The translations under genes were made by a program, and so were the position numbers. Source: Thermoguttaceae bacterium (lineage in GTDB: Bacteria > Planctomycetota > Planctomycetia > Pirellulales > Thermoguttaceae). From it: a DNA stretch of 37,090 nucleotides. A model generated the notes under the pieces. That model searched no databases. It was not told where the DNA came from and worked only from the letters and a program-made list of their open reading frames with translations. The stretch spans positions 1 through 37,090 of the forward strand of contig JAGCAH010000086.1 of assembly GCA_017652805.1 (NCBI GenBank). The letters run 5' to 3'. Positions 1 to 7,855 of this stretch are shown here, piece by piece. Each line of letters starts with the position of its first letter. Positions within the stretch are counted from its first letter, which is position 1.

Positions 1-2359
1 CATCGTTGCCATTATAACCGGCATAATTGAGTGAAATAATGGTATTTGTTAGCGTAAGCGTGCCATAATCGTCGTTGCCAATCCCGCCGCCACTACCATC
101 AGAAGCGGTATTCCCAGAAATCGTCGAATTCGTAATGGTAAGCGTGCCGGAATCATTGAAAATCCCGCCGCCACCGCCAGAATTCCCCCCCGTAATCGTC
201 AGGCCGATCAGTTCAACCGGGTTCGCTTCGTCACCGCCGGAAACGTAAAAGACTCCGCTCTGCCCGTCGGCGTCAATCGTGATTCCGCCGATATCCGTCG
301 CGTCTATGGAAATCCCCTTATCAACCGTCAGTACTTCGCCAGAAAGAACGATCGTCTGACCGGAAAGCGAAGCGTCGAACGTGACCACCTCACCTTCGGC
401 GGCATAGGTAATCGCCTCGCGTAATGAAATCAGACCGTCCACTTCGTCAACAATGTCGAGTAAAATCGTCACAACGGTCGAGGGGGTCTCATGATACTCG
501 TACGCGCCGATATCGACGATCCCATTAACAATCCGCGGATTCCTGGCAATATCAAATTCGGCTGTGACGGCATCGTTCATCCCGGCGTCAATCGCCACGC
601 TCCCTTCGGTAAGCGAAAGATCAATCTCGTCGGCGTTAATCAGCAAACCGTCTTCATCAAAAACCGGAGCGACGACAAACCCGGGATCAAAGCCGATAAT
701 GTTATTGGTGCCGGAATCGGGATCGGAGGAGATATCTCCTTCAGAACAGTAGTCATAGTTGAGCGCGACGATACTGTTAGTGAGCGTCAGCGTGCCCTCA
801 CTGTAAATCCCGCTACAATACTCTTCCGCGGTATTCCCGGAAATGGTCGAGTTGATGACCGTCGACATTCCACCGTTGTAGATACCCGCGACCCATTCTG
901 CGGCATTCCCGAAAATGACCGAGTTGACGACCGACAGCGAACTACTATACCCTGTATAAATTCCGCCGCCGTCACGCCCGATATTCCCAGAGATGGTTGA
1001 ACCGGTAATCGTCAGCCAGCTATCATTGAAAATACCGCCACAACCGTTTTCTGATGTGTTTCCAGAGATGGTTGAACCGACAATCGTCAGAACGCCGTCG
1101 TTGAAAATTCCACCACCACAGTTGTAATCTAAACCTGTGTCTGCGTTCCCGGAAATCAACGAATTTATGACCGTCAGTTCTGTATGAACATAACTATTTC
1201 CATTATAGATCCCGCCGCCCGATTGTGCGGTATTTCCGGCGACCGTCGAATTCGTGACCGTCAGTAAACCTTCATTTAAGATCCCGCCGCCGTTGTGCCC
1301 ATTATCATCCGCATTCCCTCCTGTGATCGTCAGGCCAACAAGCTCTGTCGGTATTCTAATGTTGTTCAACACATCATCCTCGGAGGCGTTATGAACATAG
1401 AAGACCCGGCTCTTGCCGTCGGCGTTAATGGTCATCCCACCGATTGAAGTCGCGTCGATGATAATCCCCTTGGTGACTTCGATTTGAGAACCATTAAGTA
1501 TAATCGTTCCCCCCGCGAGATCTGAGGCAAACGTAATATTTTCACCCGTATTCGCCATACTGACCGCCTCTCGTAACGAGATGAGACCGTCAGTGTCATC
1601 AACAACGTCCTCCAGTGTGGTCACGACGATTGAAGACAGCTCCGTATGTCCTTGGTACTCATAAGCGCCAATGTCGACTGTGGGGATATCTCTCCATGAA
1701 GCAAAGATACGGGGTTCCCCGGCAAAATCGGTTTCTGTCTCGACGACAGAATTCGTTCCACGGTCGATAGCGATACTCTGTGCCGTAAGCGAAAGATCGA
1801 GTTCATCGGCGTTAATCAGAATCCCGTCTTCAAAAACCGGAGCGACGACAAAGCCGGGATCAAAACCGATGATGTTGTTGGTGCCGTGGATCCTCGCTCC
1901 ATTGGAATCATAAAAATCGCTCCCGTTTTCGGCGGAATTAAAAGTGATGATCGAATTGGTAATCGACACCCCTGCGTTAGATGAATAGGAAGAGGAGCCG
2001 TATAGATAAACCCCGCCGCCGGCGCTCCCCGCCCTCCCATCGAATCCCCTTCCTTCGCCTGACGCAACATTCCCCGAAATGGTCGTGCCGGTAATTGTCA
2101 GAGCACTACCACTATGGCAAATCCCGCCGCCGCAACCACCGTAGAAATCGCCGAGATAACCCGTAGGGAGTGCGGTATTCCCCGAAATGACCGAGTCGGT
2201 AACTGTCAGCGCGCCATCATTGTTGTTGAAAATCCCGGCGCCGAGTGTCGCGGTATTCCCCGAGATGGCTGTTCGTGCCACCGTCAACGCTCCGGAATTG
2301 AAGATTCCGCCACCTGATGAAGCAGTGTTCCCCGAAATAGTTGAGCCGATGATTGTCAT
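1..2359 (-). CDS. Beta-helix surface protein, continuation in the shifted frame (partial, runs off the left edge)
   Basis: Read from the ATG at 2359, this frame stays open to the window edge and continues the same modules: MTIIGSTISGNTAS, GGGIFN rungs, NNIIGFDPGFVVAPVFEDG, DIGAYEYQGH, then a new module near 1634 (ISLREAVSMA) and another near 482 (ISLREAITYA). It lacks its own signal peptide and is almost certainly the C-terminal part of the protein starting at 5511. The frames meet at ATGA (2356-2359), where the upstream stop overlaps this ATG, so coupled re-initiation is conceivable. One more G in the homopolymer (12 instead of 11) would fuse the two frames. The true C-terminus, and any anchor or sorting domain, lie outside the window. 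Confidence 0.8.
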   Translation of the reverse strand, partial: MTIIGSTISGNTASSGGGIFNSGALTVARTAISGNTATLGAGIFNNNDGALTVTDSVISGNTALPTGYLGDFYGGCGGGICHSGSALTITGTTISGNVASGEGRGFDGRAGSAGGGVYLYGSSSYSSNAGVSITNSIITFNSAENGSDFYDSNGARIHGTNNIIGFDPGFVVAPVFEDGILINADELDLSLTAQSIAIDRGTNSVVETETDFAGEPRIFASWRDIPTVDIGAYEYQGHTELSSIVVTTLEDVVDDTDGLISLREAVSMANTGENITFASDLAGGTIILNGSQIEVTKGIIIDATSIGGMTINADGKSRVFYVHNASEDDVLNNIRIPTELVGLTITGGNADDNGHNGGGILNEGLLTVTNSTVAGNTAQSGGGIYNGNSYVHTELTVINSLISGNADTGLDYNCGGGIFNDGVLTIVGSTISGNTSENGCGGIFNDSWLTITGSTISGNIGRDGGGIYTGYSSSLSVVNSVIFGNAAEWVAGIYNGGMSTVINSTISGNTAEEYCSGIYSEGTLTLTNSIVALNYDYCSEGDISSDPDSGTNNIIGFDPGFVVAPVFDEDGLLINADEIDLSLTEGSVAIDAGMNDAVTAEFDIARNPRIVNGIVDIGAYEYHETPSTVVTILLDIVDEVDGLISLREAITYAAEGEVVTFDASLSGQTIVLSGEVLTVDKGISIDATDIGGITIDADGQSGVFYVSGGDEANPVELIGLTITGGNSGGGGGIFNDSGTLTITNSTISGNTASDGSGGGIGNDDYGTLTLTNTIISLNYAGYNGND
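347..710. repeat. Long near-identical direct repeat, copy A (pairs with about 3091-3448)
   Basis: About 350 bases match the stretch starting at 3091 almost base for base, apart from scattered substitutions and two 3-base differences (near 482 and near 656). The copy covers the ISLREAI segment boundary and the DIGAYEY/IDAGMNDAV segment of adjacent modules. The indels keep the frame, as expected under selection for coding. Confidence 0.8.
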
Positions 2360-5300
2360 TGTGTCGCCGTTGGCAATCCCCCCCCCCCGCCGGAACCGCC
2401 GGAACCTGCGGCAGTATTCCCGGTGATTATCGAATCGATAATCGTCACCGTACTTTCACTACCAGTATAGAAATTATTCCAGTTGTTAATCCCTCCGCCG
2501 CGGCCTCCGTAACTATTTGAATTATTCCCCGAGATGGTTGAACCAATGATCGTCAGTGTGGCATGAATGTTAAAGATCCCGCCTCCACCTGCGCCACTTC
2601 CGCTGGTATTGGAATTGTTCCCCGAAACGGTCGAATTGGTGATCGTCATTACCCCCTCGTAATTGTAGATTCCACCACCTTCCCCTTCTGAAGTATTCTC
2701 GGAAATGGTTGAATCAATAACCGAAACCGTTCCGGAAAGGTTAATGATCCCGCCGCCGCCATAGCGGGAGTATCCCGAGCTGTTCCCGGAGATGGTCGAA
2801 CCGACAACCGTCAACATACCTTCGTTGTAAATCCCACCGCCTTCATAAGAAGCGGTATTCCCAGAAATCGTCGAATTCGTAATTGTAAGCGTGCCTTGAT
2901 TGAAAATCCCGCCACCAGAGGGGCAATTCCCCCCAGTAATCGTCAGGCCGATCAGTTCAACCGGGCTCGTCTCGTCGCCACCGATGATGTCGAACACCCA
3001 GCTCTGCCCGGCGGCGTCAATCGTAATCCCGCCGATATCCGTCGCGTCGATGGCCAGACTCTTGTTGACGGTTAATTCCGAACCGCCCAAAACGATCGTC
3101 TGACCGGAAAGCGAAGCGTCGAACGTGACCACCTCACCTTCGGCGGCATAGGCAATCGCCTCGCGTAATGAAATCAGACTATCCCATTCGTCAACAATAT
3201 CGAGTAAAGTCGTCACAACGGTCGAGGTCTCATGATACTCATAAGCGCCGATATCGACGATCCCATTAACAATCCGCGGATTCCCCGCAATATCAAATTC
3301 GGTTGTGACGGCATCGTTCATCCCGGCGTCAATCGCCACGCTCCCTTCGGTAAGCGAAAGATCAATCTCGTCGGCGTTAATCAGCACACCGTCTTCAAAG
3401 ACTGGAGCGACGGCAAAACCGGGATCAAAGCCAATGATGTTGTTGCTACCGTCGAAGGAAATGTCGATATCGTCAGAGTAGTCATAGGAATCATCGACCC
3501 AGCTGCGATTGAGAGCGACAATGCTGTTTGTAAGGGTCAGTTCATAACGACGTCCGCCACCGATTCCGCAGGAAATCCCGTTACAACCAGCGTATCTCGA
3601 GGTATTCCCGGCGATGGTTGAATTAACAATTGTCGCAGATCCAAAAGCAAGACATATTCCGCCGCAATCTGAGCCAGCACTGTTCCCATAGATGACTGAA
3701 TTAGTAATTGTAAGATCGCCGTCGTTCCAAACCCCACCGCCTTCGCCAGATTCTCCAGTATTATTCCCGGAAATCGTCGAATTCACAATCGTCAAATCAC
3801 AGTAGAAGGAGTTGAAGAATCCACCGCCATACCATGCTACAGTATTTCGGGTAACTGTCGAGTTGATAATCGTCAATGAAGCGTTGCGATGATCATAGTT
3901 AAAATTTACTCCGTTACTAATCCCGCCACCAAAGCTCCCCGACGTATTTTCCGTAATGAGCGTGTTCGTAACGGTGAGAGTCCCCTCATTGCAAATCCCG
4001 CCGCCTGAGACCATGGAACTGTAATCCCCAGTGTAATTGATGACATTCCCTGTAATGGTTGAATCGGTTATTGCCAGTACGCCGCGGTTAAAGATCCCGC
4101 CGCCGTGATCATTGGTCAACACACCCCCGGTAACGGTCAGGCCGATCAGTTCAACCGGGTTCATTTCGTCTCCGCCAGTAATGTAAAAGACCCGGCTTTT
4201 CCCGTCGGCGTCGATCGTGATCCCGCCGATACCTGTGGCGTCAACAGTTATCCCCTTGGTAATTTCAAGTTGTGAGCCGTCGAGCGTGATCGTTCCGTCG
4301 GCAAGAGTGCTGTCAAACGTGACCGTATCACCTTCAGAGGCATAAAAAACAGCTTCCCGAAGGGAAATCATGCCATCGGTTGTGTCAAAGATATCCAAAA
4401 GAGTTGTAACAACCGTCGAGGGAGATTCGGTATTTCCTTGATACTCATACGCGCCGATATCGACCGTCCCGCCGACAATCCGCGGATTTCCGGCAATGTC
4501 GAATTCCGTTTCGACCGCGTCGTTCGTACCGGTGTTGATCGCCGCACTTCCCGCGGCTAGCGAAAGATCAAGCGTGGCGGCATTGGTCAGTACGCCCGAT
4601 TCGTCAAAGACAGGGGCAACGACGAAACCCGGGTCATTACCGACGATATTGTTGCTCCCTGAGTAGGAACCGACGTTGTCAAGACTACCGGCATAATTGA
4701 GTGAAACAATGGTATTTGTCAGCGTAAGCATGTCAGAATAGTAGTTGCAAATCCCGCCGCCTTCATAAGAAGCGGTATTCCCAGAAATCGTCGAATTCGT
4801 AATGGTAAGTGTGCCAGATTCGTAGTGAATCCCGCCGCCATAAAAAGCGGTATTCCCAGAAATCGTCGAATTCGTAATGGTAAGCGTGCCTTCACCGTTG
4901 TAATTGTAAATCCCGCCGCCGCCACTAGAAGCGGTATTCCAGGAAATCGTCGAATTTGTAATGATAAGTGTGCCTTTACCGTTGTAATTGTAAATCCCGC
5001 CGCCATAAGAAGCGGTATTCCCAGAAATTGTCGAATTCGTAATGGTAAGCGTGCCATAATTGTAAATCCCGCCGCCGTAGCTGTTGTCCCCCCCCGTAAT
5101 CGTCAGGCCGATCAGTTCAACCGAGCTCGTCTCGTCGCCACCGATGATGTTGAACACCCGGCTCTGCCCGTCGGCGTCAATCGTGATCCCGCCGATACCC
5201 GTCGCATCTATGGAAATCCCCTTTTCAACCGTCAGCTCTTCACCAGAAAGAACGATCGTCTGACCGGAAAGCGAAGCGTCGAACAGAATCGTGTCGCCTT

Positions 5301-5511
5301 CCGTAGCGATGTCAATCGCTTCGCGCAGAGAAAGAATGTCATCGGACGTGTCCCAGCTTGTCGGGTCGTCCGTTGTGTTAACCAACCAGGTCGACGCCTC
5401 GGTCGGGGCGGCGTGCGCCGCCTGTGCCATTCCGCCAGCGACGACGGCTAAAAGGGTCCGTTCTTCAAGAGATTCAAGACGAAGTTTTCGGGATTTAAAG
5501 CTGGCATTCAT
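2356..5511 (-). CDS. Giant modular right-handed beta-helix surface protein, N-terminal part (ends at a frameshift)
   Basis: Secreted surface protein of the polymorphic-membrane-protein/parallel beta-helix type; its ligand is unknown. The N-terminus carries the planctomycete motif LESLEERTLLA (about residues 12-22), a hydrophobic stretch and a likely cleavage near AHA-AP (about residue 34). The body is built of modules. Each opens with an ISLREAI segment (CSLREA-type), continues through GGITIDADGQSRVF and VELIGLTITGG into many GGGIYN / LTITNSTISGNTA helix rungs, and closes with NNIIGFDPGF...IDIGAYEY-like text. Module borders lie near 4425 and 3226. The ATG at 5511 follows AAAGGAGA at a good distance. 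The frame ends abruptly after five Gly codons in an 11-G run (2378-2388). The following frame continues the same repeats, so this is the front half of one longer gene. Family assignment is firm; function is inferred. Confidence 0.88.
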   Translation of the reverse strand: MNASFKSRKLRLESLEERTLLAVVAGGMAQAAHAAPTEASTWLVNTTDDPTSWDTSDDILSLREAIDIATEGDTILFDASLSGQTIVLSGEELTVEKGISIDATGIGGITIDADGQSRVFNIIGGDETSSVELIGLTITGGDNSYGGGIYNYGTLTITNSTISGNTASYGGGIYNYNGKGTLIITNSTISWNTASSGGGGIYNYNGEGTLTITNSTISGNTAFYGGGIHYESGTLTITNSTISGNTASYEGGGICNYYSDMLTLTNTIVSLNYAGSLDNVGSYSGSNNIVGNDPGFVVAPVFDESGVLTNAATLDLSLAAGSAAINTGTNDAVETEFDIAGNPRIVGGTVDIGAYEYQGNTESPSTVVTTLLDIFDTTDGMISLREAVFYASEGDTVTFDSTLADGTITLDGSQLEITKGITVDATGIGGITIDADGKSRVFYITGGDEMNPVELIGLTVTGGVLTNDHGGGIFNRGVLAITDSTITGNVINYTGDYSSMVSGGGICNEGTLTVTNTLITENTSGSFGGGISNGVNFNYDHRNASLTIINSTVTRNTVAWYGGGFFNSFYCDLTIVNSTISGNNTGESGEGGGVWNDGDLTITNSVIYGNSAGSDCGGICLAFGSATIVNSTIAGNTSRYAGCNGISCGIGGGRRYELTLTNSIVALNRSWVDDSYDYSDDIDISFDGSNNIIGFDPGFAVAPVFEDGVLINADEIDLSLTEGSVAIDAGMNDAVTTEFDIAGNPRIVNGIVDIGAYEYHETSTVVTTLLDIVDEWDSLISLREAIAYAAEGEVVTFDASLSGQTIVLGGSELTVNKSLAIDATDIGGITIDAAGQSWVFDIIGGDETSPVELIGLTITGGNCPSGGGIFNQGTLTITNSTISGNTASYEGGGIYNEGMLTVVGSTISGNSSGYSRYGGGGIINLSGTVSVIDSTISENTSEGEGGGIYNYEGVMTITNSTVSGNNSNTSGSGAGGGGIFNIHATLTIIGSTISGNNSNSYGGRGGGINNWNNFYTGSESTVTIIDSIITGNTAAGSGGSGGGGGLPTATQ
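2378..2388. repeat. 11-base C homopolymer (G run on the coding strand) at the frameshift
   Basis: Eleven consecutive C on the plus strand, read as G11 in the gene. Equivalent points in the other rungs read as short Gly-Gly-Gly codons (typically GGCGGG), so this long pure run is local. G9 or G12 would keep the frame; G11 breaks it. It is either a slipped-strand phase-variation tract or a sequencing/assembly error. Confidence 0.85.
3091..3448. repeat. Long near-identical direct repeat, copy B (pairs with about 347-710)
   Basis: Second copy of the intragenic repeat, about 2.7 kb from copy A. A shorter similar pair lies at about 2936-3000 and 5096-5160 (the VELIGLTITGG segment). Nearly unchanged DNA between modules points to recent duplication or gene conversion. 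Confidence 0.8.
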
Positions 5512-5744
5512 ATCAATCTCCTTTATTTGAAACTAAGTAACTAAGAAATGACTTTTGCTTGGGTTTGGCAGAGTCCGCCCCATCGGGATTCGGTTCCGTC
5601 AGGGAACACCCCGAAAAGGCAAAAACAACACAGGGGAATGTTAAAATTCGTCTGTAAAACCTGCGGGTTAAACAAAACAGCGGGTTGCTCTATCAGTCCA
5701 AACGGGAGATCAAAACAACCGCACATTCAAAAGACTCCCTCCCG

Positions 5745-5772
5745 ATTCTATCCGCCCCATTCAGCTTGTCAA
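5745..5772 (-). promoter_or_regulatory. Sigma70-like promoter for the beta-helix gene, with a palindrome over the -35
   Basis: On the minus strand TTGACA (5772-5767) is followed after 16 bases by TAGAAT (5750-5745). Transcription would start near 5738, leaving a leader of roughly 225 bases. The -35 sits in a small inverted repeat, TTGTC-AATTC-GACAA (5766-5780), which could be an operator. The same TTGACA/TAGAAT pair recurs upstream of tatA. Confidence 0.5.
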
Positions 5773-5780
5773 TTCGACAA

Positions 5781-6260
5781 ACTCTTTTCCACACAAAAAA
5801 AGCTGAAATTTCAACATTTTCGAAATCAGAAAAGCAAATTCTGAAATTCCGGGTAATTTGCGCCAAGCAGTAAAACCAAAAGCGTCCGTTCCCCGATATT
5901 GAACGCCCCCTTGATATCCCCGGAACCGCCTTTCCTTTACAGGCGACTCTGAGGCTCTTGCTTCCCGTTTTCGCCCGCGTCACCCAGTGAGGCGCCGAAA
6001 TCCCGCCGAAACCGGAACGGAAAGAATCGTCCGCCGAAGTCGAGGCCTTGCCGTTGTTCGGCACAGGCAAGCCGCGGGGGGCTTCTAAAAATCAGCAACG
6101 GGGTCATAATGGAGCTTGAGTGAATCCGGCCCGATATCGGGAGTAGTTTCTTCCGCTTCGGCGGGTTCGCGCGCCTTGATTTGCGTTTAACGGTTCCTAC
6201 CGCGCAACCGACCGGCGGGGACCTTCGGACAACGTTTATTTCCAGAAAGGACGATTTTCA
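5781..6260. other. Intergenic region with no supported gene
   Basis: The first ~90 bases are AT-rich and the rest is GC-richer. Short open frames occur on both strands, but none has a recognisable domain, a convincing ribosome site or a conserved motif. No clear plus-strand promoter for the phosphofructokinase gene was found, though AGAAAGGA (6244-6251) is its likely ribosome site. Confidence 0.5.
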
Positions 6261-7619
6261 ATGTCGATTCCGCTTGCCAGTCCCAAGAAACCCGTTTCTG
6301 ATGTCAAAAAGGTCGCTATCCTTTTCTCCGGCGGACCCGCTCCCGCCGCCAACGCGGTGATCGGAAGCGCCGCCGCCTGTTTCCAGCAGGCGGGGGTCGA
6401 AGTCTACGGAATGAAGCATGGGTACACCTATCTGGCCGACTATAAAGACGGCGACGTCCTCAAAGAGGGTGAGGCTTATATCCGTCTCGACAAGGAAAAT
6501 CTCGAAGGGCTGCGAACCGAACAGGGAATCTGCATCGGCACCGCCCGCGTCAATCCCGGAAAACATCTCAAAACCCACGCCGACCTTCACGATCCCGAAA
6601 AGACCGCGCCCCTGATGACCGTCTATAAGGCGCTCTGCTCGATGGGAATCGACGCGCTCGTCTCGATCGGCGGCGACGATACCCTGACGACCGCCGCCAA
6701 GTTCAAGCTCTTCATGGACGACCTTCCGGCCGACCAGAAGCGGCTCAAGATCGTCCATCTGCCGAAAACGATCGACAACGACTACGAAGGGATCCCGTTC
6801 ACGTTCGGTTATTTCACCGCCGTCGAAATGCTCGCCAAGCAGATCCGCAACCTCCTGGCCGACTCGCAGGCCGCCGGCGGCGGGTATGTCTGCCAGCTGA
6901 TGGGACGGAAAGCCGCGTGGCTCGCCTACGGCGCCGCGGTCGCCGGAGAGGCGAGTCTGGTAATCGGGCTCGAAGATATGCCCGAAGAATGGCAGACAAA
7001 AGAAGAGACGATCGACCCCGAAACGGGAAAGGTAATCAACGACGCCGACGGCAAACCGCTCATGCGGACCGTCTTCGATATGCAGAAGGTCGTTAATCAC
7101 TGCGTCGACGTGATCCAGGCGCGTGAAAAGATGGGGAACGACAGCTTCGTCGCCATCATTTCCGAAGGGATCGCCGAATTCCTCCCGATCGCCGAGATCC
7201 GCAAGTGCATCTCCGACGACGAGTACCGTTCGCTCAAACCGGACTCGTTCGGGCACTTCCCCGTCTCGCAGCTGAAATACAGCAGCCGCCTGGGCCGCCT
7301 GATCGCCGAAGAGTACAAGAAACGAACCGGTAAACCGCGCAAGATGGTCGGACTCCAGTTCGGCTATGAGGTTCGCTGCAACGCCCCCACGGCGTACGAT
7401 GTGATTCTGGGAAGCCAGATCGGGGTCGGCTGCTACCGCGCCCTCTGCGAAAACAATATCAGCGGCGTGATGATCTCGGTTCAGGACACGATGAATCTCA
7501 GCTATCCCCGGTTCGAGGATCTGATCAACATGGAGAAACTCCGCGCCTATCAGCGTCCGGTCAAGGTCGGGAGTGACATTCACCAGATGGCCCGTTATCT
7601 GGAAGCCTGGACGGAGTGA
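6261..7619 (+). CDS. pfp: Pyrophosphate-dependent 6-phosphofructokinase (PPi-PFK)
   Basis: Cytoplasmic enzyme of the phosphofructokinase family, interconverting fructose 6-phosphate and fructose 1,6-bisphosphate. Donor-site residues point to pyrophosphate rather than ATP: GGDDT (residues 137-141), where ATP enzymes usually have GGDG, and PKTIDND (168-174), where ATP enzymes usually have PGTIDND. The catalytic TIDND core and the MGR motif (214-216) are present. At 452 residues it is longer than bacterial ATP-PFK (about 320), as expected for a PPi type. The ATG at 6261 follows AGAAAGGA. With PPi the step is reversible, so the enzyme could serve glycolysis and gluconeogenesis. Family is certain; PPi use is inferred from the two residues. 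Confidence 0.93.
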   Translation: MSIPLASPKKPVSDVKKVAILFSGGPAPAANAVIGSAAACFQQAGVEVYGMKHGYTYLADYKDGDVLKEGEAYIRLDKENLEGLRTEQGICIGTARVNPGKHLKTHADLHDPEKTAPLMTVYKALCSMGIDALVSIGGDDTLTTAAKFKLFMDDLPADQKRLKIVHLPKTIDNDYEGIPFTFGYFTAVEMLAKQIRNLLADSQAAGGGYVCQLMGRKAAWLAYGAAVAGEASLVIGLEDMPEEWQTKEETIDPETGKVINDADGKPLMRTVFDMQKVVNHCVDVIQAREKMGNDSFVAIISEGIAEFLPIAEIRKCISDDEYRSLKPDSFGHFPVSQLKYSSRLGRLIAEEYKKRTGKPRKMVGLQFGYEVRCNAPTAYDVILGSQIGVGCYRALCENNISGVMISVQDTMNLSYPRFEDLINMEKLRAYQRPVKVGSDIHQMARYLEAWTE

Positions 7620-7655
7620 TTTGTCATCTCTCCGTGGAAATTCAAAAAAGGGCTC

Positions 7656-7683
7656 TTTACTCCCGAAAAATTTCGAGTATAAT
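7656..7683 (+). promoter_or_regulatory. Promoter of the candidate small RNA/leader
   Basis: TTTACT (7656-7661), a 16-base spacer and a perfect TATAAT (7678-7683); start expected near 7690. The spacer holds a small palindrome, CGAAA-AA-TTTCG (7664-7675). Confidence 0.5.
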
Positions 7684-7689
7684 AGTGCT

Positions 7690-7802
7690 ATGAGTTGAGG
7701 CGGGGGAGTTGCCGCTCCCCCAATCCAAATGTCCTTACCGGGCAATTCTCCTGGACCACCCCCCCCTTCCCCTTTCCGGTCTGGTGATTGCCCGGTTTTT
7801 TT
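7690..7802 (+). ncRNA. Candidate structured small RNA, or attenuated leader of the GH38-like gene
   Basis: A roughly 113-base unit bounded by a promoter and an intrinsic terminator, with no good open frame. Its first hairpin is GGGGGAG-TTGCCG-CTCCCCC (7702-7721). A linker follows, then the long terminator stem-loop with a pyrimidine-rich loop. I do not recognise a known family: the conserved SRP RNA core is absent and the fold is not that of 6S RNA. The GH38-like gene begins 53 bases after the terminator, so the unit could instead be a leader that ends transcription early under some condition. Confidence 0.4.
7737..7802 (+). terminator. Rho-independent terminator with extended stem
   Basis: ACCGGGCAAT (7737-7746) pairs with ATTGCCCGGT (7787-7796), followed by a T run to 7802. 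Inside, CCTGGACC can pair with GGTCTGG through one bulge, closing a C/T-rich loop. It ends the candidate RNA and also read-through from the phosphofructokinase gene. Confidence 0.8.
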
Positions 7803-7855
7803 ATTTTTCAATTTTCTAAATTGCCTATTTTGACACATAAGCGAGGAGCGGCCGG

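Noticed and set aside
491-1000. Plus-strand open frames within the beta-helix gene, some repeated at 3232-3621
   Set aside because: They recur only because the coding strand repeats; they are reverse readings of the modules.
1-5511. CRISPR-like array
   Set aside because: The repeats are long, coding, in frame and without unique spacers of constant size.
5693-6070. 125-codon minus-strand frame upstream of the surface gene
   Set aside because: It runs through the predicted promoter, has no ribosome site or known domain, and its composition changes midway.
6258-7838. Long minus-strand open frame opposite pfp
   Set aside because: It mirrors a certain phosphofructokinase gene; no motif of its own. 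High GC leaves stop-free antisense frames.
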